Below are positions 1 through 9,633 of a stretch of DNA of 64,000 nt, piece after piece (within the stretch, counting starts at the first letter, position 1; every line of letters starts with the position of its first letter). This DNA comes from Actinomyces viscosus. Its GTDB lineage: Bacteria > Actinomycetota > Actinomycetes > Actinomycetales > Actinomycetaceae. The notes under the pieces are model-generated. The model was not told where the DNA came from, searched no databases, and was given only the letters and a program-made list of their open reading frames with translations. The stretch is taken from NCBI RefSeq assembly GCF_900637975.1, contig NZ_LR134477.1:620001-684000 (forward strand), in the 5' to 3' direction. The translations under genes and the position numbers were made by a program.

Positions 1-2
1 AC

Positions 3-2012
3 GGGCGCGGCGTGCCCGTGGACATCGAGCCCTCCTCCGGCCTGACCGGCGTTGAGCTCGTCTACACCAAGCTGCATGCCGGCGGGAAGTTCGGCGGCGG
101 GTCCTACGGTGCCGCCGGTGGCCTGCACGGCGTGGGCGCCTCAGTGGTCAACGCCCTGGCCGAGCGCATGGACGTCGAGGTCGACCGCGACGGCAAGACC
201 TACGCCATGAGCTTCCACCGCGGTGAGCCCGGCATCTTCGACGACTCCGCTGGCCGCAGCCCCTCCTCGCCCTTCACCGAGTTCACGAAGGCCTCCGAGC
301 TGCGCGTCATCGGCAAGGTGCGCCGCGGCGTGACCGGAACCCGGGTGCGCTACTGGGCCGACCCCCAGATCTTCCCCCGCCCCACCGAGTACGACGCCGC
401 CGCCCTGCGCGCCCGGTTGCGCCAGACCAGCTTCCTCGTGCCCGGACTCACCCTGCGCCTGGAGGACCTGCGCCCCGAGGCCGAGGCCATCGCCGCCTCC
501 AACACGCCCGCCGCCGACGCCGGCGAGACCGACGACGCCGTCCACGAGGTCTCCCTGCGGGCGGCCGCCAAGAACGCCACCGAGAACCGCGGCGACCTGT
601 TCGACACCGGCGACGATGACGGCGTCGAGGTCTTCCAGGCCCTGGGCGGCACCGCCGACTTCGTCGACTTCCTGGCCTCGGACGGCTCGGTCACCGACAC
701 CTTCCGCCTCACCGGCGAGGGCACCTACACCGAGACCGTCCAGCAGCTCGACCGCGCCAGCGGGCACCTGCGGCCCGTGGAGGTCGAGCGCACCTGCATC
801 GTCGACGTCGCTGTGCGCTGGGGAGTCGGGTACGAGACCACCGAGCGCTCCTTCGTCAACATCATCGCCACCCCCATGGGCGGCACCCACCTGACCGGCT
901 TCGAGCAGGCCCTGACCAGGGTGCTGCGCAAACGCATCGAGGCCGACTCCCGGGCCCTGAAGATCACCTCCAAGGACGGCCGGGTCGAGAAGGACGACAT
1001 CATGGCGGGCCTGACCGCCGTCATCACCGTGCGCGTGCCCGAGCCCCAGTTCGAGGGGCAGACCAAGGAGGTGCTCGGCACCGGGCCCGTGCGCCAGATC
1101 GTCTCCAAGGTGGTCGAGCGCGAGCTCACCGCCCTGCTGACCTCCTCCAAGCGGGACCTCAAGACCCAGGCCCGCGCCCTGGAGGAGAAGATCGTCGGAG
1201 AGATGCGGGCCCGCGTCTCGGCGCGTCTGCACAAGGAGATCACCCGCCGCAAGACCGCCTTGGAGACCTCCTCCCTGCCCGCCAAGCTCGCCGACTGCCG
1301 CAGCGACGACGTCGCCGCCTCCGAGCTGTTCATCGTCGAGGGTGACTCCGCCCTGGGCACCGCCAAGAACGCGCGCAACTCCGAGTTCCAGGCGCTTCTG
1401 CCCATCCGCGGAAAGATACTCAACGTGCAGAAGGCCTCCCAGGCCGACATGCTGCGCAACGTCGAGTGCTCGGCCATCATCCAGGTGGTCGGCGCCGGAA
1501 GCGGACGCACCTTCGACCTCGAGGCCGCCCGCTACGGCAAGGTCATCCTCATGACCGACGCCGACGTCGACGGCGCCCACATCCGCACCCTCCTGCTGAC
1601 CCTCTTCTTCCGGTACATGCGCCCCATGATCGAGGCGGGCCGGGTCTTCGCGGCCGTCCCGCCCCTGCACCGCATCGAGGTCTCCGGGTCAGGGCGGCGC
1701 AAGAAGGAGATCATCTACACCTACTCTGACGAGGAGCTCGTCACCACCCTGCGCCGCCTGGAGCGCTCGGGGCGCAGCTTCAAGGAGCCCCAGCGCTACA
1801 AGGGCCTGGGGGAGATGGACGCCCACCAGCTCGCCGAGACCACCATGGAGCCCCAGCACCGCACCCTGCGGCGCATCACGCTGGGGGACGAGGCCCAGGT
1901 CATGGAGGCGGAGTCCGTCTTCGAGCTGCTCATGGGCTCATCGGTCGAGCCCCGCCGCGACTTCATCGTCGAAGGCGCCCGTGACGTTGATCGCGAGCGT
2001 ATCGACGCCTGA
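3..2012 (+). CDS. parE: DNA topoisomerase (gyrase/topo IV) subunit B, 5'-truncated by window edge
   Basis: ATPase subunit of a type II topoisomerase, which pairs with a GyrA/ParC subunit to change DNA supercoiling or decatenate chromosomes. The window opens inside the GHKL ATPase domain at GRGVPVDIE, the end of the DNGRG motif. The ATP lid follows (GGLHGVGASVVNAL). The TOPRIM domain is clear: VEGDSALGTAKN near residue 445 and the metal-binding LMTDADVDGAHIRTL near residue 516. The C-terminal RYKGLGEMDA motif is also present. About 669 residues are visible. Its partner-like A subunit lies 3 kb away on the other strand and no dnaA/recF genes are near, so I favour the topo IV-like paralogue over origin-linked gyrB. 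That choice is inference. A 7-bp hairpin (2008-2025) overlaps the stop codon. Confidence 0.88.
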   Translation, partial: GRGVPVDIEPSSGLTGVELVYTKLHAGGKFGGGSYGAAGGLHGVGASVVNALAERMDVEVDRDGKTYAMSFHRGEPGIFDDSAGRSPSSPFTEFTKASELRVIGKVRRGVTGTRVRYWADPQIFPRPTEYDAAALRARLRQTSFLVPGLTLRLEDLRPEAEAIAASNTPAADAGETDDAVHEVSLRAAAKNATENRGDLFDTGDDDGVEVFQALGGTADFVDFLASDGSVTDTFRLTGEGTYTETVQQLDRASGHLRPVEVERTCIVDVAVRWGVGYETTERSFVNIIATPMGGTHLTGFEQALTRVLRKRIEADSRALKITSKDGRVEKDDIMAGLTAVITVRVPEPQFEGQTKEVLGTGPVRQIVSKVVERELTALLTSSKRDLKTQARALEEKIVGEMRARVSARLHKEITRRKTALETSSLPAKLADCRSDDVAASELFIVEGDSALGTAKNARNSEFQALLPIRGKILNVQKASQADMLRNVECSAIIQVVGAGSGRTFDLEAARYGKVILMTDADVDGAHIRTLLLTLFFRYMRPMIEAGRVFAAVPPLHRIEVSGSGRRKKEIIYTYSDEELVTTLRRLERSGRSFKEPQRYKGLGEMDAHQLAETTMEPQHRTLRRITLGDEAQVMEAESVFELLMGSSVEPRRDFIVEGARDVDRERIDA

Positions 2013-2168
2013 CGAACGCGTCAGGTTCTCGCAGCTCCTTCAGGTAGGCTCGGTAACCTTCGAGTCACGGCCGGCAGGCTGTCGGAGCCCCGCACCGGCA
2101 GCACTGGCAGCGCCGTCGGTTCGTCGTCATTCTTCGTCGTTCTTTCGTCCTTATGAGGGAGGTGCGCT

Positions 2169-3221
2169 ATGGCACCCGGTTACGGCATCCGCCGGGCAGG
2201 CTCCTCGCCGTGGCCCATCCTGCGCCCGGGGCCCCGCTCGGCGCTGTCACGCGAGCTGTCCTGGCGGCCCCTGGGCCCCGAGGACAACCATGAGCTGGCC
2301 GCGCTCATCGCCCGGGCGGAGGAGGTCGACAACCCTCCCTACCGCACCAGTGAGCAGGAGACGGCCGAGTACTTCCTCGACCCCACCTACTCCGGGGTCG
2401 CCGGCCGTGGCGCCGACGGCGTCATGCGCGCCTTCGGCCTGGTGCGGCTGCGCCCGGCCGGCGAGATCTACGCCTCCATGACCGGCACCGTGGACCCGGC
2501 CGTGCGCAAGCGCGGCATCGGTCGGGCCCTCCTGCACTGGCAGGCCGAGCGGGCCCGCCACCTCGTGGGCGCCGAGCGCGCCGGCTCCGTGTCGGGCAGG
2601 AGCTCGTCCCAGGTGCCCGCGCACGTGGTCACCACCGTCATGGAGGACGACGAGCGCATGCAGGGGCACCTCAAGGACATGGGCTTCGAGCCGATGCGCT
2701 GGTACCGCGAGGTGCGCCGCTTCCTCGGCGACGAGATCCCCGAGGTGGACCTGGACGGATTCATCACCATCGACCCCTGGACCCCCGAGATCGACGGCGA
2801 CGTCCGGCGCGCCTACGACCAGGCCATGGCCGAGACCTGGAAGGCCGAGAACGTCACCCCCGAGGACTGGACCGCCGGTAGCGCCTACTTCGCCCCCCGC
2901 TGGAGCTTCGTGGCCATGGACCGTTCCGGGGACCGGGCCCGTGTGGCCGGGTACCTGCGCTCGGGCCGCTACGAGCAGGACTGGGAGGCACTGGGCTGGC
3001 GCGAGGGCTACACCGACGTGCTCGGGGTCCTCAGCGACTACCGCCACCGCCGGATCGGGCCCGCGCTGCTGGTGGCCGCCATGCGCGCCTATGCGGCCGA
3101 CGGCATGGAGTACGCCGCCGCCGGCGTCGACACCGACAACCCCAGTGGTGCCGTGGGCCTGTACGAGTCCCTGGGGTACGTGCCCACCCGAGGCACCATC
3201 CTCTACGCCCTCGACGTCTGA
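2169..3221 (+). CDS. GNAT family N-acetyltransferase (tandem GNAT domains)
   Basis: Predicted cytoplasmic acetyl-CoA-dependent acyltransferase of 350 residues; substrate unknown. The length fits two GNAT folds. The first has an acetyl-CoA-binding-like segment around residues 105-125 (DPAVRKRGIGRALLHW). The second has VLSDYRHRRIGPALL near residues 285-300, followed by the typical TDNPSGAVGLYESLGY ending. The ATG at 2169 is preceded by GAGGGAGG at good spacing, which decides the start. It is convergent with the amidohydrolase downstream, with about 20 bp between the two stops. Double-GNAT proteins are common in Actinobacteria and some make mycothiol (MshD). I cannot assign that role because the usual neighbours are absent. 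Confidence 0.8.
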   Translation: MAPGYGIRRAGSSPWPILRPGPRSALSRELSWRPLGPEDNHELAALIARAEEVDNPPYRTSEQETAEYFLDPTYSGVAGRGADGVMRAFGLVRLRPAGEIYASMTGTVDPAVRKRGIGRALLHWQAERARHLVGAERAGSVSGRSSSQVPAHVVTTVMEDDERMQGHLKDMGFEPMRWYREVRRFLGDEIPEVDLDGFITIDPWTPEIDGDVRRAYDQAMAETWKAENVTPEDWTAGSAYFAPRWSFVAMDRSGDRARVAGYLRSGRYEQDWEALGWREGYTDVLGVLSDYRHRRIGPALLVAAMRAYAADGMEYAAAGVDTDNPSGAVGLYESLGYVPTRGTILYALDV

Positions 3222-3240
3222 GCAGGACCGCCCGGGCGGT

Positions 3241-4884
3241 TCAGGCACGCTGGTGGGCCACGGCGCCGGCCACGATCGTCGCCAGGGGCCGCACCCGCGC
3301 CAGAGCCTCGGCCCCGAGACGCACCGGGTCCTCGGCCAGGAGCACCAGGTCGGCCGGGGAGCCCACCGCCACCGGGCAGGCCCCGTTGACGCTGGCCGCC
3401 AGCGCCTCCTCGGCCGTCAGCCTCTGGGAGGGCGACCACACTGAGCCGTCCGGTGTCGCACGCCCCACCGCCGCCGACATCGCCAGCCACGGATTCAGCG
3501 GCGCCACCGGCGCATCCGATCCCAGCTGCAGCAGGGCGCCGGCGGCCACCATGTCCGCGAAAGCGTAGGTGCGCTCCTCCAGGCCAGGCCACACCCGGCC
3601 CACCGCCGCCCAGTCGTCGATGAGGTGAGCCGGCTGAACGGACAGCTCGACGCCGCATCCCACCAGACGTCTGAGGGCGCCCCTCGGCTCGTCGAGCGCG
3701 TCTGCCGGCAGCAGCTGGGCGTGCTCCAGGCGCCCGGTGGCCCCCGAGAGCGCGAAAGCGGCGGCGACGTCGTCGACAGCTGCGTCCCCGATGGCGTGGA
3801 TGGCCATCTCATAGCCCTGCCGGCCGGCTCCGGTCATGAGGTCGGTGAGCTCGGCCCGGCTGATATTGGTCACGCCGTGGGGGTGCTCCAGGCCCAGCTC
3901 AGCCGGGTAGGGGGCACGCATGTGCGCACTTCCCGAGCCCATCGACCCGTCGGCGATGACCTTGAGCGGCCCCTGAACCAGCACCGGGGAGCCGTCGGCC
4001 AGACGCGGCGAGCCGGCCATCTCGCTCCCGGTGCGCAGGCCCCGCTCCATCCAGCGCGCCAGCTTGTCGCGGTAGACGGCGACCCGGATACGGGGGAGGG
4101 CCTCGGGGAGGAGGCCCCGGGCCTCCATGGTCCTCAGACGCCTCGGCCAGTCGTCGGGATCCTCCGACCAGCTCATATCGACCACGCCGGTCACCCCCCT
4201 GGCCAGCATGTCGGACAGGACCTGCCGGTAGCCGGACTCCCGCAGCTCGCGCGTGCCCGGGACCTCATCGAGCCGGTCCAGAAGGGCGAACCACGGGTCC
4301 TCCTTCATCGGCGCCCCAGGATCCTGGGCGCTTGCCTCCGGCAGGCCGAAGACGCGCAGCGCCGCGGAGTTCAGCCACCCGGAGTGCACGTCCCCGGAGA
4401 TCAGCAGCGTGGGAACGTCTCCGGTGACGGCGTCGAGCTCGGCCACGGTGGGGACCCGGGGCCAGTTGGACAGACGGTGCCCAAAGCCCTGGATCGTGGC
4501 CGGCCGTGAGCCTGCCGGGAGGTCTCGCAGCGCCTGGGCCACCAGCTCCAGGGCCTCCTCGGCGCTACGGGTGGGCATCGTGTCGATGCGCGCCGAGCGC
4601 GCCGCCTCCATGTCCAGGTGAGCGTGGGCGTCCCACAGGCCGGGGATGAGGAAGGCTCCACCCGCATCCATGACCGGCACCCCGGAGGCGCTCAGGCTCC
4701 GTCCGACCTCGACGACGCGACCGCCCGCCACGCGCACGTCGACGGGCTCGCCGGGGGCGGGCGGCGCATCCAGGCTCCCCGGACCCGAACCGCCGCGGCG
4801 CAGCGCACCCAGCTGGGTGCGGGACCGGAAGGGGACGATGCGCACGTCCCTGAGCAGCAGGTGCGCGGAGGGTAGATCAGCCAT
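3241..4884 (-). CDS. Amidohydrolase family protein (YtcJ-like)
   Basis: Metal-dependent hydrolase of the amidohydrolase superfamily, about 547 residues, exact substrate unknown. Metal-ligand motifs are visible: GLWDAHAHLDME near residue 86, a conserved mid-domain MAIHAIGDAAVD segment, and the late SDAPVAPLNPWLAM motif typical of the YtcJ-like branch. N- and C-terminal segments form the usual beta-sandwich (VDVRVAGGRVVEVGR and SPADLVLL). I use the ATG at 4884 (MADLPSAHL); a start six codons upstream at 4902 is possible and neither has a strong ribosome site. The gene stands alone, convergent with the GNAT gene and downstream of the topoisomerase A gene on the same strand. No defect is seen. 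Confidence 0.82.
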   Translation of the reverse strand: MADLPSAHLLLRDVRIVPFRSRTQLGALRRGGSGPGSLDAPPAPGEPVDVRVAGGRVVEVGRSLSASGVPVMDAGGAFLIPGLWDAHAHLDMEAARSARIDTMPTRSAEEALELVAQALRDLPAGSRPATIQGFGHRLSNWPRVPTVAELDAVTGDVPTLLISGDVHSGWLNSAALRVFGLPEASAQDPGAPMKEDPWFALLDRLDEVPGTRELRESGYRQVLSDMLARGVTGVVDMSWSEDPDDWPRRLRTMEARGLLPEALPRIRVAVYRDKLARWMERGLRTGSEMAGSPRLADGSPVLVQGPLKVIADGSMGSGSAHMRAPYPAELGLEHPHGVTNISRAELTDLMTGAGRQGYEMAIHAIGDAAVDDVAAAFALSGATGRLEHAQLLPADALDEPRGALRRLVGCGVELSVQPAHLIDDWAAVGRVWPGLEERTYAFADMVAAGALLQLGSDAPVAPLNPWLAMSAAVGRATPDGSVWSPSQRLTAEEALAASVNGACPVAVGSPADLVLLAEDPVRLGAEALARVRPLATIVAGAVAHQRA

Positions 4885-4956
4885 GCGCCACTCTAGGCAC
4901 ATCCGGCCTGTTCACGGGCGGTTTTCCGGCGTGCTCCACCCAGTTGCGCGGCCCCC

Positions 4957-7521
4957 TCAGCCGATTCCGATGATGGGGGCCGGCAGTGGCGAGCCGGAGC
5001 CGTCACGACGCTCATCGGCCTCCGGCAGCGCGACCGGCTTGCCGCCCTCACGCAGCGCCCGCGCCGGTGCCACGCCCACCCAGGCGGCCACGAGCTCGTC
5101 CTCACCGCGCAGGAAGCGGTGGGAGCGAACTCCGCCCGTGGCCCGTCCCTTGGCCGGGTAGCGGTCCAGCGGCGTGACCTTGACGCTCCCGCCGCCGGTT
5201 CCCGGCAGCGAGCCCTCGGAGCCGGCCACGGTCACCACCACGGCCTCGGCCAGGAGCTCCTCGGGAACCGCCGCACCGGCGATGACCCGGGCCCCCTCGC
5301 GCAGCGAGATCCCCGCCATACCGCCGGCGCCCCGGCCCTGCGGACGCACCTTGGCCGCCTGGAACCGCAGCAGCTGGGCGTCAGAGGTCACCAGGGCCAG
5401 GAAGTCCGTGTCAGCCGCAGAGCCCGCGAAGACCACCCGGTCCTCGCCGGACAGGGAGATGACCTCCCAGCTCTCGGCGTTCCTGGGCTCATCACCGGGC
5501 TTGACCCGCTTGATGACGCCGCCGGCCGTGGCCAGGGCAATCGGAGGGTTGTCGGCCGAGCCCACCGGGACCAGACCCACCACCTTCTCCTCGGGGTCGA
5601 TGTCGACCAGCTGGCGCACCGCAGTCGCGCCAGCCAGGCCCGGAGCGTCCTCGGTGCGGGACACCTCCGAGGTGGAGACGACGTCGAGCAGCACCAGCCG
5701 CCCGGTGTCGGTGACCGCGCCGACGCGTCCCCGCGCCGTGGTGGCCACCTGCGACGTCAGGGCGTCGTGGGGCTGGCGCCCACCGGTGCGAGCGACCGGC
5801 TCAGCGCCAGGGGTGCGTGCCACCAGACCGGTCGCCGACAGCATGACCCGGCACGGGTCGTCGGGGACGGTGAGTGGAACCGGGGACGAGCTCGGCATGA
5901 GCGTCATCGGCTGCGGGGAGGCGCCGGCCCGTTTCGCCGAGTTTCTCGTACCGCCGGAGCCGCCGGTCCCTGCGGCGTCGTCCGGGCTCTGCGCGCTGCC
6001 TGCCGACGACGTCACGCGCTCACCGGAGGCCTCCAGCAGCACCGTGCGCCGCGGGGTGCCGAACTGCTCGGCCACGGCCGCCAGCTCGCGGGAGACCACG
6101 CGCCGCAGCAGGACGTCGTCGGCCAGGATCGCCTCGAGCGCCTCGATCTCCCGAGCCAGCTCGTCGCGCTCCTTCTCCAGCTCGATGACCGAGAACTTCG
6201 TGAGCCGACGCAGCTGGAGCTCGAGGATGTAGCTGGCCTGCGGCTCGGTGAGGTCGAAGACCTGCATGAGCCGCGTGCGCGCCGTGGCGGCGTCGTCGGA
6301 GGAGCGGATGACGGCGATGACCTCGTCGATGTCGAGGATGGCGATGAGCAGACCGTCCACCAGGTGGGCGCGCTCGCGGCGCTTGCCCAGGCGGAACCGG
6401 GTGCGCCGGGTGACCACCGTGAGGCGGTGGCGCACGAACACCTCCAGCAGCTCGCGCAGTCCCAGGGTGTGGGGCTGGCCGTCCACGAGGGAGACGTTGT
6501 TGATGCCGAAGGAGTCCTCCAGCGGCGTGTGCTTGTAGAGCTGAGCCAGGACGGCCTCGGGGTTGTAGCCGTTCTTGACGCTGATGACCAGGCGGGTGCC
6601 GTGCCTGCGGTCGGTGAGGTCGGCGACGTCGGTGATGCCCTGGAGCTTCTTGGAACCCACCGCCTCCTTGATCCGGGTGATGATCTTCTCCGGCCCTACC
6701 ATGTAGGGCAGCTCGGTGACCACGATACCCTTGCGGCGCGGGGAGACGGACTCCACGTGGGCGGTGGCCCGGGTGAGGAACTTGCCCCGCCCGGTGCGGT
6801 AGGCCTCCCGGATCCCGTCCAGGCCCACGATCATGCCGCCCGCGGGCAGGTCCGGACCCGGCACGAAGGCCATGAGGTCCTCCAGGGTCGCCTCGGGGTG
6901 GGTCAGGAGGTGCCGGGCGGCCGCCACCACCTCCACGAGGTTGTGCGGCGGCATGTTCGTGGCCATCCCCACCGCGATACCGGCCGCGCCGTTGACCAGC
7001 AGGTTCGGGAAGGCCGCGGGCAGGACCTCCGGCTCGGTGAGCGTGTAGTCGTAGTTGGGGGCGAAGTCGACCGTGTCCTCATCCAGGTCGGCGGTCAGCG
7101 CCAGTGCCGGAGCGGCCAGACGCACCTCGGTGTAGCGGGGAGCCGCCGGGCCGTCGTCCAGGGAGCCGAAGTTGCCGTGCCCGTCAATGAGCGGCAGACG
7201 CATCGTGAAGGGCTGGGCCATGCGCACCAGCGCCTCGTAGATCGCGGTGTCACCGTGCGGGTGGAGCCGGCCCATGACGTCGCCCACGACCCGGGAGGAC
7301 TTCACGTGCGGGCGGTCGGGGCGCAGGCCCATGCGGTCCATCTGGAACAGGATGCGACGCTGCACCGGTTTGAGACCGTCGCGGGCGTCGGGCAGGGCAC
7401 GTGCATAGATGACGGAGTAGGCGTACTCCAGGAAGCTGGTACGCATCTCCGTGGACAGGTCGAGGTCGACGATCTCCCCGTCGGTCGGGGGAGGAGTCTG
7501 GGTGGAGGCAGACTTCGGCAT
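4957..7521 (-). CDS. parC: DNA topoisomerase (gyrase/topo IV) subunit A
   Basis: DNA-cleaving subunit of a type II topoisomerase, 854 residues. The N-terminal winged-helix/tower region starts at [20 protein letters not shown] and contains the quinolone-pocket segment [21 protein letters not shown]. The active-site tyrosine is in [10 protein letters not shown] near residue 130. A long coiled-coil tower follows, and the C-terminal third has six-bladed beta-propeller repeats. A degenerate GyrA-box-like segment reads [12 protein letters not shown]. An insert rich in S/G/T (around residues 535-560) separates the core from the propeller. The start is set at the ATG at 7521; an upstream in-frame start at 7560 is less family-like. 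Whether it acts as gyrase or topo IV cannot be decided here. Its separation from the origin genes favours topo IV. Confidence 0.88.
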   Translation of the reverse strand: MPKSASTQTPPPTDGEIVDLDLSTEMRTSFLEYAYSVIYARALPDARDGLKPVQRRILFQMDRMGLRPDRPHVKSSRVVGDVMGRLHPHGDTAIYEALVRMAQPFTMRLPLIDGHGNFGSLDDGPAAPRYTEVRLAAPALALTADLDEDTVDFAPNYDYTLTEPEVLPAAFPNLLVNGAAGIAVGMATNMPPHNLVEVVAAARHLLTHPEATLEDLMAFVPGPDLPAGGMIVGLDGIREAYRTGRGKFLTRATAHVESVSPRRKGIVVTELPYMVGPEKIITRIKEAVGSKKLQGITDVADLTDRRHGTRLVISVKNGYNPEAVLAQLYKHTPLEDSFGINNVSLVDGQPHTLGLRELLEVFVRHRLTVVTRRTRFRLGKRRERAHLVDGLLIAILDIDEVIAVIRSSDDAATARTRLMQVFDLTEPQASYILELQLRRLTKFSVIELEKERDELAREIEALEAILADDVLLRRVVSRELAAVAEQFGTPRRTVLLEASGERVTSSAGSAQSPDDAAGTGGSGGTRNSAKRAGASPQPMTLMPSSSPVPLTVPDDPCRVMLSATGLVARTPGAEPVARTGGRQPHDALTSQVATTARGRVGAVTDTGRLVLLDVVSTSEVSRTEDAPGLAGATAVRQLVDIDPEEKVVGLVPVGSADNPPIALATAGGVIKRVKPGDEPRNAESWEVISLSGEDRVVFAGSAADTDFLALVTSDAQLLRFQAAKVRPQGRGAGGMAGISLREGARVIAGAAVPEELLAEAVVVTVAGSEGSLPGTGGGSVKVTPLDRYPAKGRATGGVRSHRFLRGEDELVAAWVGVAPARALREGGKPVALPEADERRDGSGSPLPAPIIGIG

Positions 7522-7650
7522 GGGCGCATTGTCCGAGGAATCGGGCCGAAAACAAACCACGACACCCGGGCGTGACAGGTCAGACGCACCCGCTCAGAGC
7601 GATCGGCCGGCCTCGAACCGGGGGCGCCGGGGCTCGACGACGATGGCACA

Positions 7651-8280
7651 ATGGCGACCATGACGACCCACTCACGCCAGAACTCGGCCGCCGGCCCGGC
7701 CTCGTTTCAGGCGGCGCAGGACGCCTTCGCCGACCTGGCGCAGCAGGTGGAGCTCGCCGGCTACTACCCCGAGCTGGTGCTCGACACCCTCCGACTGGCC
7801 GCGGGGCAGGAGGAGATCGTCTCCGGCATGGTCCAGGCCGAGACCACCTTCGCAGAGGCCGTCCACCGGCACCTGACCGTCCTGTCGCTGACCTCCACCC
7901 GTCTCATCATCGTCCACGTCGACGACGCCCCCCGTGACGACGGCAGCCCCGGCGCCCTGGCCACCAGCGAGGCCGTTCCGCTCAGCCGGATCCGCTCCAT
8001 GGCCCTGACTCGGGGCGTCTCCGATCCCGCCCAGGGCGGTGGCACTCTGACCGAGATGACGATCGCGGTCTCCTGGGGATCGGTGCGCCGCATCGACATG
8101 GAGCCGGCCACCTGCGGCGACCCCGACTGCCAGGCCGACCACGGCATGACCGGCGTGTCCGTGCCCGACGACGTCGTCATCCGCGTGGCCGCGGGCGTCG
8201 AGGGGGCCGCCGCTCTGGCTCGCGCCGAGACCTTCGCCAGCCGGCTCTCCCAGATGACGGCCCGCGCCGCCTCCCTGTGA
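7651..8280 (+). CDS. DUF5998 family protein
   Basis: Conserved actinobacterial protein of 209 residues and unknown function. It contains a run of alternating beta strands (RHLTVLSLTSTRLIIVHVDD) and a CGDPDCQADHG segment with two cysteines and a histidine, which could bind metal. It is divergent from the topoisomerase A gene and its stop overlaps the start of the phosphodiesterase gene, so the two are probably co-transcribed. The DUF5998 label is from memory of family sequence and context, not a search. Confidence 0.7.
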   Translation: MATMTTHSRQNSAAGPASFQAAQDAFADLAQQVELAGYYPELVLDTLRLAAGQEEIVSGMVQAETTFAEAVHRHLTVLSLTSTRLIIVHVDDAPRDDGSPGALATSEAVPLSRIRSMALTRGVSDPAQGGGTLTEMTIAVSWGSVRRIDMEPATCGDPDCQADHGMTGVSVPDDVVIRVAAGVEGAAALARAETFASRLSQMTARAASL

Positions 8281-9593
8281 CGGGACCCGCGATGAGGTCC
8301 CGTACCGTCGCCGAGGATCCCTCACCGGCTCCCGCCCCGGACTCCCCGCGGGATCCGGCGCTCCGCTACGTCCTGGCGGTCGGCGCCGTCAGTGCCGGGC
8401 TGGCTCTCAGCGATCCCGGGAACGACGGCGGCTCAGTCGCCGGCTCAGTCGTGACCGACGCCAAGGCTCGCCGCGTCGCCCGCAGCTGGGGGATCGAACC
8501 GGTCGGTGGGCCCGGCGAGGCTCCCGGCGGCCCCGGAACCGTCGTCGTCCTCGTTGACGGGCTGGGCCTGGAGATGCTTCGTCAAAGACGCGGGCACACC
8601 CCCACGATGCGCCGATGGCTGGACCAGGACGACAACGGTGGCGACTGCAGGATCCTCACCTGCCGGCCCTCGACAACGGCCGCGGCCCTGACCATGCTGG
8701 GGACCTCCGCCCTGCCCGGTACCACCGGCATGGTCGGCTACTCGGTGCTCAACCCCCACCTGGGGCCCACTCTTCCCGCCACCGCCGCGCCCAGCCCTGC
8801 CCAGGTCCTCAGCCTCATTACCTGGAAAGGCGATGACGTCCCCGGTCCCCGGGCCTGGCAGGACGTACCCACGATCTTCGAGCGCCTCCCCACCGGGAGC
8901 GCCGTGAGCATCGGGCCGGCCCGCTTCGCCGGCTCCGGCCTGACCGAGGCGGCCCTACGAGGCGCCTCACACCTGGGGGCGGACCGTCTGGAGGACCGCC
9001 CCGGCCTGGCCGCGGGCGCCCTGCGTCGAGGCACGCCCCTGGTCTACCTCTATGTCGGTGAGCTGGACCATACCGGCCACAAGCACGGCTGGCTCAGTGA
9101 GCAGTGGCTGGCTCAGCTCGAGCGCCTCGACGCCGCGATGGCCGAGCTGGTCCGCCGCGTCCCCGCCGGCACCCGGATCATCCTGAGCGCCGACCACGGC
9201 ATGGTCGACACCGATGCCGCCCACCGTATCGACCTCAGCGCCCACCGGGAGCTCACGCGCGACGTCGTCGCCGTCGCCGGGGAGCCCCGCCTGACGCATC
9301 TGCACGTCTCCGACGGCGACACGGACCTCGCGGCCGAGGTGGCCCACCGCTACCGCCACGTCCTGGGGGAGCGGGCGGCGTGGATCGGGACCCGTGACCA
9401 GGCCGCCGAGCACCTGGGGGCTCTCAGCCCACGGGCACGAGGAGTCGTCGGAGACGTCGTCGTGGCCATGGCCGGCACCTGGGTGCTCGTCGACCCCCGG
9501 GTCCACTCCGAGTCCGCCATCGCCATGCCAGGCGTCCACGGCTCCTTCACCACGGCCGAGACCGAGGTGCCGCTGCTCGTCACCGAGGCCTGA
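8277..9593 (+). CDS. Alkaline-phosphatase-fold nucleotide pyrophosphatase/phosphodiesterase family protein
   Basis: Predicted metal-dependent phosphodiesterase of 438 residues, related to type I nucleotide pyrophosphatases. Metal-site motifs appear in order: VVVLVDGLGLEML near residue 90, a nucleophile Ser/Thr-rich segment (RPSTTAAALTML) near 130, YVGELDHTGHKHG near 260, and ILSADHGMVDTD near 305. The closing VHGSFTTAETEVPLLV matches the C-terminal metal-binding histidine of the fold. The GTG at 8277 overlaps the upstream DUF5998 stop; an ATG 15 nt later is an alternative. No signal peptide is obvious, so it is probably cytoplasmic. Substrate unknown. Confidence 0.8.
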   Translation: MTGPAMRSRTVAEDPSPAPAPDSPRDPALRYVLAVGAVSAGLALSDPGNDGGSVAGSVVTDAKARRVARSWGIEPVGGPGEAPGGPGTVVVLVDGLGLEMLRQRRGHTPTMRRWLDQDDNGGDCRILTCRPSTTAAALTMLGTSALPGTTGMVGYSVLNPHLGPTLPATAAPSPAQVLSLITWKGDDVPGPRAWQDVPTIFERLPTGSAVSIGPARFAGSGLTEAALRGASHLGADRLEDRPGLAAGALRRGTPLVYLYVGELDHTGHKHGWLSEQWLAQLERLDAAMAELVRRVPAGTRIILSADHGMVDTDAAHRIDLSAHRELTRDVVAVAGEPRLTHLHVSDGDTDLAAEVAHRYRHVLGERAAWIGTRDQAAEHLGALSPRARGVVGDVVVAMAGTWVLVDPRVHSESAIAMPGVHGSFTTAETEVPLLVTEA

Positions 9594-9633
9594 AGGGCCC
9601 GGGCGACCCGCCCAGGTCCGGCCCTGCGGCGGG

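Noticed and set aside
141-1670. Long antisense open frame (509 codons) across the topoisomerase B gene
   Set aside because: Gly/Val/Asp-rich shadow typical of the complement of GC-rich coding DNA. The sense frame carries clear TOPRIM motifs.
5119-7575. 818-codon open frame antisense to the topoisomerase A gene
   Set aside because: Composition is shadow-like with no motif. The opposite strand encodes a complete GyrA/ParC protein.
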